From positions 186,001 to 250,000 of the forward strand of contig NZ_LYMM01000040.1 of assembly GCF_002896965.1 (NCBI RefSeq): a stretch of DNA of 64,000 nt, in the 5' to 3' direction. Positions 27,938-37,629 of the stretch are shown here, piece by piece. Made by a program: the position numbers and the translations under genes. This DNA comes from Novosphingobium guangzhouense. GTDB lineage: Bacteria; Pseudomonadota; Alphaproteobacteria; Sphingomonadales; Sphingomonadaceae. Under the pieces are notes generated by a model. That model had not been told where the DNA came from, searched no databases, and was given only the letters and a program-made list of their open reading frames with translations. Within the stretch, counting starts at the first letter, position 1. Every line of letters starts with the position of its first letter.

Positions 27938-28222
27938 ATGATCAGGTCCGAATTGCTTCAGGTCCTCGGCAAGGATAATCCCGAACTGCGCGCCGAAGAC
28001 GTCGAACGCGCGGTCGATACCTTCTTCGAGGAAATCAGCCAGCGCCTTGCCGATGGCGGCCGCGTGGAACTGCGCGGCTTCGGTGCATTCTCCACCCGCC
28101 ACCGCGAAGGCCGCAAGGGCCGCAACCCGCGCACCGGCGAAAGCGTGGAAGTGCCCGAAAAGCGCGTCCCCTACTTCAAGCCCGGCAAGGAAATGCGCGC
28201 CCGCCTCAACGACGGCGACTAA
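27938..28222 (+). CDS. ihfB: Integration host factor subunit beta
   Basis: 94 residues of the HU/IHF DNA-bending family. [20 protein letters not shown] and [20 protein letters not shown] are IHF-beta-like; [20 protein letters not shown] contains the DNA-intercalating Pro in the R-N-P-x-T-G arm. The charge pattern and the ELRGFGAF sequence favour the beta subunit over HU. With the alpha subunit (not in the window) it bends DNA at specific sites in transcription and recombination. The frame is open upstream to 27608, but only ATG 27938 gives the family N-terminus. tRNA-Leu lies 68 bases downstream. Confidence 0.93.
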   Translation: MIRSELLQVLGKDNPELRAEDVERAVDTFFEEISQRLADGGRVELRGFGAFSTRHREGRKGRNPRTGESVEVPEKRVPYFKPGKEMRARLNDGD

Positions 28223-28289
28223 AGCGTTTTTCCGGAGATTGCGCGCGCGGCCGCAGGCGGCTAGACGCAGCCCTGCCCTGTCGGGCCGT

Positions 28290-28373
28290 GCGGGCGTGGC
28301 GGAATGGTAGACGCTGCGGACTTAAAATCCGCTTGGGTATCCAGTGCGGGTTCGAGTCCCGCCGCCCGCACCA
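28290..28373 (+). tRNA. tRNA-Leu (anticodon TAA)
   Basis: Cloverleaf with encoded CCA. The acceptor stem GCGGGCG pairs with CGCCCGC (28363-28369), with discriminator A and CCA at 28371-28373. The anticodon arm GCGGA-CTTAAAA-TCCGC gives anticodon TAA. The extended variable arm (TTGGGTATCCAGT) is the class II feature expected of tRNA-Leu, and the T arm GCGGG-TTCGAGT-CCCGC is intact. Total length is 84 bases. Confidence 0.97.
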
Positions 28374-28423
28374 GAAAATTCATTCACCAGACGACCATTG
28401 CTCATCAATACTGCGCGTTTATT

Positions 28424-28464
28424 CGTATGCGCGTAAACTTCAATCGTTTGCGTTTACAAATACG
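28424..28464. promoter_or_regulatory. Interrupted inverted repeat between tRNA-Leu and the PilZ gene
   Basis: CGTAT (28424-28428) and GTAAAC (28433-28438) are mirrored by GTTTAC (28452-28457) and ATACG (28460-28464). The two half-sites are centred about 20 bases apart in an AT-rich stretch, unlike the GC-rich surroundings. It may be an operator for the PilZ gene 105 bases downstream or a tRNA processing/termination structure. There is no T run. Confidence 0.4.
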
Positions 28465-28568
28465 TAACTTGAGAACTGGTAGCATCTACTAAGTACCGCT
28501 GGTTTGTGGCATCGTCCGGAAGCCTTGGCCAAAAGCCTTGGAATGGGTACTTGGGGGTTATCTTTCGC

Positions 28569-29183
28569 ATGTCTTTCCCGGAAAGCCTGTCAGGCGGCAG
28601 GAAGCAGAGCTATGAGGAGCAGCGCGCCAGTCCGCGTTTTGCCCTGCTGCTTCGCGCCTCCAAGCTGATCGGCGTCCATGGCGAATACTTGTGCATCGTG
28701 CGCGACGTGTCCGAAACCGGGGTGAAGCTGCGACTGTTCCACGCGCTGGCGACAGAGCGGCGGCTGGCTCTGGAAAGCGCGGCCGGGGACCGGATCACCG
28801 TCGAAAAGATGTGGGAGACGGATGGAGAGGCCGGCTTCCGCTTCGAAGACCCGATCGACGTCCAGCGCTTCATCGCAGAAGCCGGTCCTTACCCCAAGCG
28901 CCCCATCCGCATCTGCGTGGACCACGAAGCCCATGTCACCATCGCGGGCGAAACCGCCTTCGCCAAAGTGCGCGACCTTTCGCGGCAGGGCGCCGGGATC
29001 GAAACCGACCATTACCTTGCCATCGGCCAGCACTTGCGCATCGCCTCAAGCATGATGCCGGAATTCGAGGCGACGGTGTGCTGGCGCCAGCACCCGTCCT
29101 ACGGCATCGTCTTCAGACAACTGATGAGCCTTGAGGAACTGGCCGTCAGGGCCTTCCACATGCAGGAAGCCAACGCGCGCTAG
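28569..29183 (+). CDS. Tandem PilZ-domain protein (c-di-GMP receptor candidate)
   Basis: 204 residues holding two PilZ-like halves. The first has QRASPRFALLLRASK (R-x-x-x-R-type) and CIVRDVSETGVKLRL with the D-x-S-x-x-G of c-di-GMP binding. The second has FAKVRDLSRQGAGIETD, again D-x-S-x-x-G, but only the weaker upstream RPIRICV. The N-terminal half therefore probably binds the second messenger; the C-terminal one may be structural. The start is taken as ATG 28569 (MSFPESLSGGRK), although no clear ribosome-binding site precedes it. It ends in CTAG, whose complement is also the TAG stop of the convergent ABC permease gene. Confidence 0.88.
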   Translation: MSFPESLSGGRKQSYEEQRASPRFALLLRASKLIGVHGEYLCIVRDVSETGVKLRLFHALATERRLALESAAGDRITVEKMWETDGEAGFRFEDPIDVQRFIAEAGPYPKRPIRICVDHEAHVTIAGETAFAKVRDLSRQGAGIETDHYLAIGQHLRIASSMMPEFEATVCWRQHPSYGIVFRQLMSLEELAVRAFHMQEANAR

Positions 29184-30424
29184 CCCTCGACCACTACGCG
29201 TTCCCACCATTTGCGGCGCTGCCCCTGCGGGCCTGACTTCATTGCCCGCCTGCGGAACAGTGCGGAACCGCCGCGCACCAGCAGCAGCACCCACACCGCC
29301 TGCCAGCCAAGTGCCGCCGCGTGCGGCCACAGGGCAGGCTCCTGCGCGGCGCGGGCCAGCATCGCAAAGGGCGAACTGAACGGCAGGATCACCGCCAGCA
29401 TCTCCACCGTGCTGCCCGGCTGGGTCATCGCATAGGTGGCGAAGAAGAACAGCATCAGCTGCATCATCGTGACCGGCATCGACAGCGTCTGCACTTCGCG
29501 CACGGTATTCGCCAGCGATCCGATCGCCAGGAACACCGACCCCAGCAGCAGATAGGCCATCGCGAAGTAGACCACGCCAAGCCCGATCAGCGCGGGCCAG
29601 CCGACCGCCGGTTCGGGCAGCGCAAGCGCCGACCCCGCCGAGAGATAAAGTGCACCGCCAACGCCGCCCCATACCGCGATACCCACCAGAGAAACGCCCA
29701 GCATCGCGAAAAGCTTGCCGAAGAACACCGCTTCCATGGGGATCGCGGCGGCCAGCACCTCTATGATCTTGTTGCCCTTTTCCTCGACAAGATTGGACAG
29801 CACCATGCCCGCCAGCATCATCGTCAGCAGGAACAGCAGCGTCTGTGCGCCCTGCGCGGTTCGCAGACGAGAGCGCGAATCGCCCTGCGGCGGCACGGCT
29901 GTCTTCGCCAGCCGCACGCGCGGCCACGATCCAGCCGATCCGTCGCGCGCTTCGGCCGCGATCAGCGCAACGTCGCCCTGCCAGCCGGTAATGCGAGGGC
30001 CCGGTCCGCTGAGAACTGGAGCGGCCGGAGAACCCGATAGCACCCCGGCATAAGCACCCTTGCGCGATACCATGACAGCGCCCGGATCGGCCCGTTCGGC
30101 CGGGCTGGCGTCCTTCACCAGCCGCATTTCCGGCAGGCCGTCTCCCAGCCGTGCCGCCAGCCGACCGCGCGCGGCGATCATCGCCTGCGCATCGCCGGGC
30201 GCCATGACCACGCCGATGGCCGGCGCTGCGCTGCTCTGGTCCACGCGCTGACCGACGCTGCCCGCCAGCAGCCCGACGATCACCGGGAACAACGGGCCAA
30301 GCAGGAAGAAGAAGAACGTGCGCGAAAACAGGATCGCGGTGAAGTCACGCCGGGCCACCACCCATGCGGCGGCCAGCATCGACAGGCGGCCCTTATGACC
30401 GATCTGATGATCTCCATGGCTCAT
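29180..30424 (-). CDS. ABC-2 type exporter permease (NatB-like)
   Basis: 414 residues: one N-terminal membrane helix (AILFSRTFFFFLLGPLFPVI), a roughly 150-residue periplasmic domain, then five to six membrane helices starting at LFLLTMMLAGMVLSNLVEEK. The motif LVEEKGNKIIEVLAA is the hallmark of NatB/YhaP-type permeases, which pair with a NatA-like ATPase to export sodium or other compounds. The start ATG (30424-30422) overlaps the stop of the ATPase gene as ATGA, proving the pair. It shares the four-base CTAG stop with the convergent PilZ gene. Confidence 0.93.
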   Translation of the reverse strand: MSHGDHQIGHKGRLSMLAAAWVVARRDFTAILFSRTFFFFLLGPLFPVIVGLLAGSVGQRVDQSSAAPAIGVVMAPGDAQAMIAARGRLAARLGDGLPEMRLVKDASPAERADPGAVMVSRKGAYAGVLSGSPAAPVLSGPGPRITGWQGDVALIAAEARDGSAGSWPRVRLAKTAVPPQGDSRSRLRTAQGAQTLLFLLTMMLAGMVLSNLVEEKGNKIIEVLAAAIPMEAVFFGKLFAMLGVSLVGIAVWGGVGGALYLSAGSALALPEPAVGWPALIGLGVVYFAMAYLLLGSVFLAIGSLANTVREVQTLSMPVTMMQLMLFFFATYAMTQPGSTVEMLAVILPFSSPFAMLARAAQEPALWPHAAALGWQAVWVLLLVRGGSALFRRRAMKSGPQGQRRKWWERVVVEG

Positions 30425-31413
30425 CGGCGCGGTTCCTCGGGCTTTTCGGTGGAAAGGGCGCGTGCGGCGGCCTCCCCGGCTATGGCGACGAAGGCATCGT
30501 GCAGTCCCGCCCGTTCGATGGACAACGACAGGATGCCTGCCTCGCCCGCGATCAGCGCACGCAGCAGCGGCTCGATCCCCCCGTTGGGCAGGGCGAAGTG
30601 CCAGAAGCGCCCCTCCTGCCGCGAATCGGCGGGCAGCGCCGCGCGCCATGGCCCGTCCTGGGCCCGTGTTTCGAGGCGGACCTGCGCCGCAATGCGATCG
30701 CGCGCAACGTCCACCGGCCCGGCGAAGGGCACGCGCCCCCCGGCGATGATGGCCACTTCATCGCACAGCCGTTCGGCGTGAGCGATGACGTGAGTGGAAA
30801 AGATCACCGTCGTGCCGTCTTGCGCCAGCCCGCGCATCATCGCTTCCAGCTTGCCCTGGTTGAGCGCATCCAGCCCCGAGAACGGTTCGTCGAAGATGAC
30901 CAGGCGCGGGCGATGCACCAGCGTGCCCAATATCTGCACCTGCTGCGCCATGCCCTTGGACAGCTGGCGGATCTGCCGGTCCGCCGCATAGCCAAGGCCA
31001 TGGCGCTCCAGCAGTTCATGCGCGCGGCGACGGCCTTCCTTCAACGGCAGCCCGCGCAGCGCGCCAAGGAAAGCGATCGCCTCGGTCGCCTTCATGGCGG
31101 GATAGAGCCCGCGCTCTTCGGGAAGATAGCCGATGGCATGGGCAACGTCGTGAGGCCGTTGTGCGCCAAGGATGCGGCGATAGCCCGCATCGGGTTCGAT
31201 GATCCCCAGCAGCATGCGCAGCGTTGTCGTCTTGCCCGCGCCATTGGGGCCGAGAATGCCGTAGACCGCGCCCTTCGGCACGCAAAGATCGACCCCGCCC
31301 ACCGCCGTGGTGCCCTCGAACCGCTTGACGAGCCCCCGCGCCTCGATCGCCAGCGGCCGATCGAAACCTGACACATTGCCGGTCAACCCAGGATCTCCTA
31401 CTTGCGCATCCAT
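30421..31413 (-). CDS. ABC transporter ATP-binding protein (NatA-like)
   Basis: 330 residues from ATG 31413, or 317 from GTG 31374 ([19 protein letters not shown]). Walker A is [19 protein letters not shown], the signature reads [18 protein letters not shown] (L-S-K-G-M), and Walker B is [15 protein letters not shown]; the H-loop His is in [14 protein letters not shown]-terminal extension of about 100 residues resembles those of NatA- and antibiotic-type exporters. It is co-translated with the NatB-like permease. Its ATG overlaps the divergent queG ATG in one CATG. Confidence 0.94.
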   Translation of the reverse strand: MDAQVGDPGLTGNVSGFDRPLAIEARGLVKRFEGTTAVGGVDLCVPKGAVYGILGPNGAGKTTTLRMLLGIIEPDAGYRRILGAQRPHDVAHAIGYLPEERGLYPAMKATEAIAFLGALRGLPLKEGRRRAHELLERHGLGYAADRQIRQLSKGMAQQVQILGTLVHRPRLVIFDEPFSGLDALNQGKLEAMMRGLAQDGTTVIFSTHVIAHAERLCDEVAIIAGGRVPFAGPVDVARDRIAAQVRLETRAQDGPWRAALPADSRQEGRFWHFALPNGGIEPLLRALIAGEAGILSLSIERAGLHDAFVAIAGEAAARALSTEKPEEPRR

Positions 31414-32533
31414 GAAGTCCCCTGCGTCTAGCACGTGCGCCCCTGATGGCGCAGCCCCGGTTAAGAGCGCCCTAAGCGCTTTTGCCGAGGCTGTGGAAGG
31501 AGAGGCGCGCGCGCTTGGCTTCTGCGCCTTCGGCGTGGCCTCTGCCGCGCCGGACGAGGACCGCGCGGCTCGCCTCGACGCGTGGCTGGCCGCCGGAATG
31601 CACGGCTCCATGGGCTGGATGGAAGAACGCGCCCATCACCGCCGCAGCCCGCAGGGGCTCTGGCCGGAAGCGCGCAGCGTCATCGCGCTGGGCATGAGCT
31701 ATGCCCCGGCCGCAGACCCGCTGCGGCTGGCGGACGAAGGAGGCATCGGGCGCATATCTACCTATGCGCAGGGCGCGGACTACCACGACACGGTCAAGAA
31801 GGCGCTGAAGAACCTTGCCCGCTGGATGGTGAGCGAAGGGGAAAAGCGCGGGCTGGGGCCGCTGGACGTCAAGGTCTTCACCGATACCGCGCCGGTCATG
31901 GAAAAGCCGCTGGCTGCCGCCGCCGGGCTGGGCTGGCAGGGCAAGCACACCAATGTCGTCAGCCGCGAACATGGCTCATGGCTGTTCCTTGGAGAGATCT
32001 ACACGACGCTGGAACTGCCGGTTTCAGCCCCTGCGCGTGACCGCTGCGGATCGTGCCGCGCCTGTCAGGACGCCTGCCCGACAGACGCCTTCCCCGCGCC
32101 CTATCGCCTCGATGCGCGGCGCTGCGTCAGCTACCTGACCATCGAGCACAAGGGGCCGGTGCCCGAAGACATGCGCGAAGGGCTGGGCAACCGGATCTAC
32201 GGCTGCGACGATTGCCTTGCGGTGTGTCCGTGGAACAAGTTCGCCGAAACGGCGCACACGATGAAGGCATTCCTGCCGCGCGCCGAACTGACCGCGCCGG
32301 AACTGGCCGACCTGCTGACGCTGGACGACGCGGGCTTTCGCAAGCTGTTTTCGGGAAGCCCGATCAAGCGGATCGGGCGCGACCGCTTCGTGCGCAACTG
32401 CCTTTATGCAGCCGGGAACAGCGGACGCCGGGCGCTGCTGGACCAAGTCGAGCGGCTCAAGGAAGATGCCGACCCCGCGATCGCCGATGCGGCACGGTGG
32501 GCGGCGGTCAGGCTGGGTTCTTCCCCGGACTGA
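31412..32533 (+). CDS. queG: Epoxyqueuosine reductase
   Basis: 373 residues; reduces epoxyqueuosine to queuosine in tRNA wobble position 34, using cobalamin and two 4Fe-4S clusters. The cluster motifs are [13 protein letters not shown] and [30 protein letters not shown] contains the catalytic Asp, followed by the cobalamin-binding region [13 protein letters not shown]-terminal HEAT-like segment with [13 protein letters not shown] completes the family layout. The start ATG 31412 is not certain; it forms a CATG with the divergent ATPase start, and the first 20 residues are not conserved in the family. Confidence 0.95.
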   Translation: MKSPASSTCAPDGAAPVKSALSAFAEAVEGEARALGFCAFGVASAAPDEDRAARLDAWLAAGMHGSMGWMEERAHHRRSPQGLWPEARSVIALGMSYAPAADPLRLADEGGIGRISTYAQGADYHDTVKKALKNLARWMVSEGEKRGLGPLDVKVFTDTAPVMEKPLAAAAGLGWQGKHTNVVSREHGSWLFLGEIYTTLELPVSAPARDRCGSCRACQDACPTDAFPAPYRLDARRCVSYLTIEHKGPVPEDMREGLGNRIYGCDDCLAVCPWNKFAETAHTMKAFLPRAELTAPELADLLTLDDAGFRKLFSGSPIKRIGRDRFVRNCLYAAGNSGRRALLDQVERLKEDADPAIADAARWAAVRLGSSPD

Positions 32534-32592
32534 AGTTTTCCGGAGAAGAACCCGCGCCTGTCAGGCCGGATATGCCTTCAAGGGCGCTGACT

Positions 32593-33810
32593 TCAGAGCG
32601 CGGCCTTCAGGGCATCGGCAAGGTCGGTGCGTTCCCAGGGGAACAGATCGCCCTCGGGCTGGCGGCCGAAGTGGCCGTAAGCCGCGGTCGGGCCGTAGAT
32701 CGGCTTGTTGAGGCCAAGGCCGACGCGAATGCCGCGCGGGGTCAGGCCGCCCAGCTTGTCCGCCGATACCTTGGTGATCGCAGCTTCCAGAGCGGCATCG
32801 TCGATACCATCGGCAGCGGTGCCATGGGTGTCGACATAGAGCGAAAGCGGTGCGGACACGCCGATCGCGTAGGACACCTGAATGGTGCAGCGCTTGGCAA
32901 GACCGGCCGCAACCACGTTCTTGGCCAGGTAGCGCGTGACGTAGGCGGCCGAACGATCGACCTTGGTGGGATCCTTGCCCGAGAACGCGCCGCCACCATG
33001 GGGCGAAGCGCCGCCGTAAGTGTCGACGATGATCTTGCGGCCCGTCAGACCCGCGTCGCCGTCAGGGCCGCCGATCTCGAACGAGCCGGTCGGGTTGATG
33101 TGGAACACCGTCTCAGCCGTGACGAAGCCTTCGGGAAGCAGTTCGGTCACGACCTTCTTCACGTAAGCCTTGAGTTCGGCTTCCTTTTCGCCCTTGTCGT
33201 AGCCGGGTGCGTGCTGGGTGGAGACGACCACGGCGGCAGCAGCCACCGGCACGCCGTTCTCAAAGCGCAGGGTCACCTGGCTCTTGGCGTCGGGCTCAAG
33301 GAAGGGCGCGGCGCCCGAGTGGCGGTCTTCGGCCAGACGGTGCAGGATCTTGTGGCTGTAATCGAGCGTCGCCGGCATCAGATCGGGCGTTTCGTCGCAG
33401 GCGAAACCGAACATGATGCCCTGGTCGCCCGCGCCTTCATCCTTGTTGCCCGCCGCGTCGACGCCCTGCGCGATGTGCGCGGACTGGCCGTGAAGACGGT
33501 TGATGAATTCAAGGTTTTCCCAGTGGAAGCCGTCCTGCGCGTAGCCGATCTTCTTGACCACGTTGCGCACGGTCGCCTCGATCTCTTCCAGCGCGCCTTC
33601 GGCCCATTCGCCGTTTTCGTAGACGCCCTTGCAGCGGATTTCGCCGGCAAGGACCACCAGCTGGGTCGTTGTCAGCGTCTCGCACGCCACGCGCGCTTCG
33701 GGGTCTTTCGACAGGAACAGATCGACGATGGCGTCGGAAATCTGGTCGGAAACCTTGTCCGGATGGCCTTCGGAGACGCTCTCGGACGTGAAGACGTAGT
33801 TGCTGCGCAT
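32593..33810 (-). CDS. metK: S-adenosylmethionine synthetase
   Basis: 405 residues; makes SAM from methionine and ATP. Signatures: [20 protein letters not shown] (ATP-binding His and Asp), [30 protein letters not shown], and [19 protein letters not shown] (the second family signature with active-site lysines). Length is somewhat above the 384 residues of E. coli, with small insertions as seen in alphaproteobacteria. It lies 44 bases downstream of lnt on the same strand; the gap holds a hairpin that may sense SAM. Confidence 0.98.
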   Translation of the reverse strand: MRSNYVFTSESVSEGHPDKVSDQISDAIVDLFLSKDPEARVACETLTTTQLVVLAGEIRCKGVYENGEWAEGALEEIEATVRNVVKKIGYAQDGFHWENLEFINRLHGQSAHIAQGVDAAGNKDEGAGDQGIMFGFACDETPDLMPATLDYSHKILHRLAEDRHSGAAPFLEPDAKSQVTLRFENGVPVAAAAVVVSTQHAPGYDKGEKEAELKAYVKKVVTELLPEGFVTAETVFHINPTGSFEIGGPDGDAGLTGRKIIVDTYGGASPHGGGAFSGKDPTKVDRSAAYVTRYLAKNVVAAGLAKRCTIQVSYAIGVSAPLSLYVDTHGTAADGIDDAALEAAITKVSADKLGGLTPRGIRVGLGLNKPIYGPTAAYGHFGRQPEGDLFPWERTDLADALKAAL

Positions 33811-33854
33811 GTGATCCCTTGGGATATAAAGGAAGCTTTATGTGAGTGCGCGGT
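33811..33854 (-). promoter_or_regulatory. metK leader: hairpin plus Shine-Dalgarno pseudoknot candidate
   Basis: On the minus strand the 44-base gap contains a 6-bp hairpin AUAAAG-CUUC-CUUUAU, then AAGGGA about six bases before the ATG. UUCCUU in the hairpin can pair with AAGGGA (six pairs, one G-U), which would hide the ribosome site. Small SAM-responsive riboswitches upstream of metK in alphaproteobacteria use this principle, and part of the sequence (UCACA...GCUUCCU) is similar to the SAM/SAH class as I remember it. The matching 3' half of that motif is not evident. Confidence 0.3.
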
Positions 33855-35504
33855 CTAGACCCGACGGCGACCGAGTGCAACCACGCAAAGCGCAACCGCC
33901 ATCAACAGCGCGGCAAGCGCCAGTGGCAGGACGTTGCCCAGCCGGGCGAAAAGCGTAGGCGCATGTGCCTGCGGGATCATCCCGTCGAGACGCCCGGCAC
34001 GGTGGCGCGGAACGAAGGCCCGCACGATGCCGTCCGCGTCGATCACGGCGCTGATCCCGGTGGTGGTGGAACGCAGGACGGGCAGCCCTTCCTCGATCGC
34101 GCGAAGGCGGGCCTGCGCCAGATGCTGGGGCGGCCCCCATGCCCCGAACCAGCCGTCGTTCGAAGGGTTGAAGATATAGTCGGGCCGGTTGGCCGGATCG
34201 ACGACCTGTCCGCTGAAGATGATCTCGTAACAGATCTGGACGCCCGCCTTGCCATAAGCGCCGAAATCGATCGTGCGTGCGCCCGGCCCCGGCACGAAGT
34301 CCAGTTGCCCCGCGACGAGGCGGCTGAGGCCGATCGGCTCAAGCAGCCAGCGCATCGGCAGGTATTCGCCATAAGGCACCAGATGCGCCTTGGAATAACC
34401 GGCCAGGATCGCGCCGCTGCCATCGATCGCCGTCACCGAATTGCGTGCCGCCTTCTCTTCATCCCCGTCCATGACGAGATCGACGGCCCCGGTCATCAGC
34501 AGGCCGTAAGGGCCCACCACCCGGCCAAGCCGCTGGCGCGCGATCACGGGGTCGCTGGCATACGTGTAGATACGGTAAAGATAGCTGGGATATCCGTCGC
34601 GCAGGAAGTCGCCGAGCCCTGATTCCGGCCAGAACACCACGCGGCGGTCCCCGCGGTTGCGCGGCAGCGACAGCAGCGCAAGGCGTTGGAAATTGCGCTC
34701 GAAGTAGCGCGGATCGTCGATGAATTCCTGCCGGACGTCAGGCTGCACCAGCGTATAGCGCACCGCCCCCTCGCGTTGTGGGGGAGCAGGCGCGTGCATG
34801 GCAAGGCCAAGCCCCGCAGCCAGCACCGCCACGCCGATCGGCGCAAGCACTTTTCCGGCAGACAGCCGGGCCATCATTCCCGGCACGCCAGAAAGCAGCA
34901 CAAGCACCCCGGAAAGCCCGTAAGTCCCGATCCACGGCGTCAGCACGGCCAGCCCCCGGCTCTCGAACCCGCCCAGCAGCGCGATACCCAGCGGGTTCCA
35001 GGCAAAGCCGGTGAACAGCCACGCCCGCACCCATTCGGTCACGATCCAGGTGGCGCCAAGGGCAATGGCAAACGCCGCGAAACTACGTCCATCTGGATGA
35101 CGGTCAGGGCGCGCCACCAGCCAGCCGGCCAGCATCGCCACGGCAGGAAACAGCGCAAGGTAAAGCGCCAGCAGCACCACCGCGATCATCCCCAGCCATG
35201 CGGGCATGTTCGCCTGATAGGTGAAGGCGGTCGCGATCCAGTTGTTGCCAAGGGTGAAGTGGCCAAGGCCGAAGCACCAGCCCAGTAGGAAGACCTGCCG
35301 CCCCGTCCGTGCGCGCACCGCCAGTTCGATCAGCCAGGCAATGGCGATCAGGGTCAGTGGCCAGAGCGCAAGGGGCTGGAACCCGCAGGCCGCAAGCGCG
35401 CCCGCGGCAATTGCCGCCAGCGCACGGGCACCCGGCCGCGGGGGCACGGCCAGGGCAAGGGTTCTGAAGAAGGGCGAAGCGTACCGGTCGGACTGCATCG
35501 CCAT
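33855..35504 (-). CDS. lnt: Apolipoprotein N-acyltransferase
   Basis: About 549 residues: six N-terminal membrane helices, then a nitrilase-type domain. The catalytic triad is visible as Glu in VFWPESGLGDF, Lys in GYSKAHLVPYGEYLP and Cys in GVQICYEIIFS. It transfers the third acyl chain onto lipoproteins at the periplasmic side of the inner membrane. A terminal membrane helix (LGNVLPLALAALLMAVALCV) closes the protein. The start is ATG 35504 or 35498. metK follows after 44 bases. Confidence 0.97.
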   Translation of the reverse strand: MAMQSDRYASPFFRTLALAVPPRPGARALAAIAAGALAACGFQPLALWPLTLIAIAWLIELAVRARTGRQVFLLGWCFGLGHFTLGNNWIATAFTYQANMPAWLGMIAVVLLALYLALFPAVAMLAGWLVARPDRHPDGRSFAAFAIALGATWIVTEWVRAWLFTGFAWNPLGIALLGGFESRGLAVLTPWIGTYGLSGVLVLLSGVPGMMARLSAGKVLAPIGVAVLAAGLGLAMHAPAPPQREGAVRYTLVQPDVRQEFIDDPRYFERNFQRLALLSLPRNRGDRRVVFWPESGLGDFLRDGYPSYLYRIYTYASDPVIARQRLGRVVGPYGLLMTGAVDLVMDGDEEKAARNSVTAIDGSGAILAGYSKAHLVPYGEYLPMRWLLEPIGLSRLVAGQLDFVPGPGARTIDFGAYGKAGVQICYEIIFSGQVVDPANRPDYIFNPSNDGWFGAWGPPQHLAQARLRAIEEGLPVLRSTTTGISAVIDADGIVRAFVPRHRAGRLDGMIPQAHAPTLFARLGNVLPLALAALLMAVALCVVALGRRRV

Positions 35505-35579
35505 GGGCTTGTAAGCCCGACCCGGCGCGACGCAAGGGACCAGTTACGGTCCCTTTGCGTAAGCGCCGGGGAAAGAGGT

Positions 35580-36500
35580 TCAGCCTTCGACGGCCTCGGG
35601 AGCGGCCTCGTCACCGGTGGCAGCCTTGCGGGTGCGGCGGCGGCGGGGCTTTTCCTCGGGTGCGGCTTCCACATCGGCGGCCGGAGCCGCGTCAGCTGCA
35701 GCGGCTTCGGCAGGCGCGGCCTTGGGCGTGCGCTTGCGGGTCGGCTTGGCGGAGATCGCGGGCGGAAGCGCTGCGGCGTCGAAGCCGGCAGGCTCTTCCT
35801 GTGCGGCGGAAGCGGGAGCAGCCTCGACCGGTGCCTGATCGGCATCGCCGCGACCTTCGCCGGCTTCGTCACGACGCGGGCCGCGCGGCTTGCGCTGCTT
35901 CAGGCCGCGCGATGCACGGTTGTCGCGCACGAAGGGGTTTTCCGCCGGTTCGTAGACGTTGCCTTCGGCATCGCTGCTCGCTTCGGAGGCAGACTGCTGG
36001 GCATCATCCACGACAGGATCGGCGGCGCGCGGTGCGTGATTGTGGTCACCGCGCTGATCGTTGCGCTGATCGTTGCGGTGATCATTACGGGGCTCACCGC
36101 GCTGCTCGTACTGGCGCGGTTCGCGTTCGGGACGCGGGGCGCGCTCTGCCGGGGCCGAGGGTGCTTCGCCGTAAGGATCGTCGTAAGCGGCGTAGTCGTC
36201 GCTGTAATCGCTCTGACGGTGATCGTCGCGGCGCGGCTGGTTGGGCTGGCGAGCCTCTTCCTGGCGCTGCTTCTGGTCGGCGATGACGCGGAAGTAATGG
36301 TCCGCGAACTGGAGGTAATATTCCTCCGTCACACGATCACCATTGAGATGCGCGTCATGCGCAAGCTTCCGGTACTTTTCCAGAAGCTGCGGCGCATTGC
36401 CACGGGCCCTGCTGTCGATCCGGTTGGTCTGCTGACCGCCCTGCTGGCGGTTGTTACCGCGGCCGCGCCGACGGTTGTTACCACGATTGTTGTTATTCAA
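35580..36500 (-). CDS. DUF4167-domain protein
   Basis: 306 residues. The first 30 are extremely Asn/Arg/Gly/Gln-rich (NNNNRGNNRRRGRGNNRQQG), followed by the conserved DUF4167 core: NAPQLLEKYRKLAHDAHLNG and EEYYLQFADHYFRVIAD. The remainder is low-complexity, first acidic/polar, then with alternating Ala/Pro and Lys/Arg-rich blocks. The family is confined to alphaproteobacteria and has no known function; the RGG-like start suggests RNA binding. The start is a TTG at 36500 preceded by GAGGAAAG. It lies downstream of the hisS-prfA-prmC operon on the same strand. Confidence 0.92.
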   Translation of the reverse strand: MNNNNRGNNRRRGRGNNRQQGGQQTNRIDSRARGNAPQLLEKYRKLAHDAHLNGDRVTEEYYLQFADHYFRVIADQKQRQEEARQPNQPRRDDHRQSDYSDDYAAYDDPYGEAPSAPAERAPRPEREPRQYEQRGEPRNDHRNDQRNDQRGDHNHAPRAADPVVDDAQQSASEASSDAEGNVYEPAENPFVRDNRASRGLKQRKPRGPRRDEAGEGRGDADQAPVEAAPASAAQEEPAGFDAAALPPAISAKPTRKRTPKAAPAEAAAADAAPAADVEAAPEEKPRRRRTRKAATGDEAAPEAVEG

Positions 36501-36771
36501 GGGATGACTTTCCTCAAAACCCCGGGCTTCAAAACCCTGGCAAATTCCGGTTCCGAATCGGGTGTCGGCCCGATCAGCCCGGATTGCCGCACGTCACATA
36601 ATCTCGGCCGGCCCCCCGGCCGCCGCGATTTTCCCCATCTGCCCTGTCGGTAGCGTTGACGCCGCCGACTGCTTGCAAATGCTGGAGGCGAACCGGGTAT
36701 GGGAAATCATCGTCCATCGGCCGGTTCGCAGTAATCATTAGGGGTTCCAGAGCCCGATTCCAAGAGGAAAC
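36501..36771. other. Non-coding gap between prmC and the DUF4167 gene
   Basis: About 270 bases with no credible reading frame. It should contain the promoter of the DUF4167 gene (minus strand). A short GC-rich dyad (GGCCGG...CCGGCC near 36608-36622) is present, but I see no convincing promoter, terminator or riboswitch. Confidence 0.5.
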
Positions 36772-37629
36772 TTACGGATCAAGTGCGTTTGTCCCCGAAA
36801 ACGCGACGACGCGATCGCGGCCGCCCAGATCGCGGTGAACGCTGGAAATCAACCCCACCCCGGCGCCGATCGCCGCTACGGCTTCGGCCTGGCGCCAGCC
36901 GATCTCCACCATCGCCGCCGCGCCGGGCGCCATCAGGTCCGGCAGTTGCGGCACCAGAATCCGGTAATCATCAAGCCCTTCCGGCCCGGAGAACAGCGCG
37001 CCCGCCGGTTCGAAGGCCCGCACCGAGGTATCGAGTTCGGCCGCATCCTCCACATAAGGCGGGTTGGCGAGAATCAGGTCGAACCGGCCCAGATCGGCCG
37101 ACCATCCGGGCCGGGTCCAGTCGGCTAGCAGCAGCCGCGCGGCCGGGGCGTGACGATCGGCATTGGCCTGCGCCACCGCCAGCGTTTCAGCCGAGCGATC
37201 GATGGCGACGCCTTCCGCTTCGGGCCATACCGACAGCGCCGCCAGCAGCAGCGCGCCCGTTCCGGTGCCAAGGTCAAGGATGCGCGCGGGCGACCGCCCG
37301 GCGAACGCCTCGCGCGCGGCCTCGATCAGCGTTTCGGTATCGCCGCGCGGGATCAGCGTGGCCGGGCTGACATCCAGTTCAAGCCCGTAGAATTCCGCCT
37401 TGCCGGTAATGTAGGCGACCGGTTCATGCGCCGCCCGGCGGGAGACAAGAGCGGAAAAGCTCTGCGGCACCGGGTCGCGCATCCGGCCAAGCAAGAGTTG
37501 TGAACGGGTCGCGCCCAGCGCGTGCGCCATCAGGACTTCGGCGTCGAGACGGGCGGTATCGCTGGTTTCCGAAAGGCGCAGCGCCGCATCGCGGATGGCT
37601 TCGGCGACAGTCAATGCGCCCTTATCCAC
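36772..37629 (-). CDS. prmC: Release factor glutamine methyltransferase
   Basis: 285 residues; methylates the GGQ glutamine of release factors RF1 and RF2 with SAM. The Rossmann methyltransferase motif is [17 protein letters not shown], the catalytic N-P-P-Y is in [17 protein letters not shown], and the family signature [18 protein letters not shown] follows. The N-terminal helical domain binds the release factor. Its start overlaps the stop of prfA by eight bases, pairing the methylase with its substrate in one operon. Confidence 0.96.
   Translation of the reverse strand: MDKGALTVAEAIRDAALRLSETSDTARLDAEVLMAHALGATRSQLLLGRMRDPVPQSFSALVSRRAAHEPVAYITGKAEFYGLELDVSPATLIPRGDTETLIEAAREAFAGRSPARILDLGTGTGALLLAALSVWPEAEGVAIDRSAETLAVAQANADRHAPAARLLLADWTRPGWSADLGRFDLILANPPYVEDAAELDTSVRAFEPAGALFSGPEGLDDYRILVPQLPDLMAPGAAAMVEIGWRQAEAVAAIGAGVGLISSVHRDLGGRDRVVAFSGTNALDP

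Noticed and set aside
28374..28500. Integrated element behind tRNA-Leu
   Set aside because: No integrase, no direct repeat of the tRNA 3' end and normal housekeeping-like genes follow.
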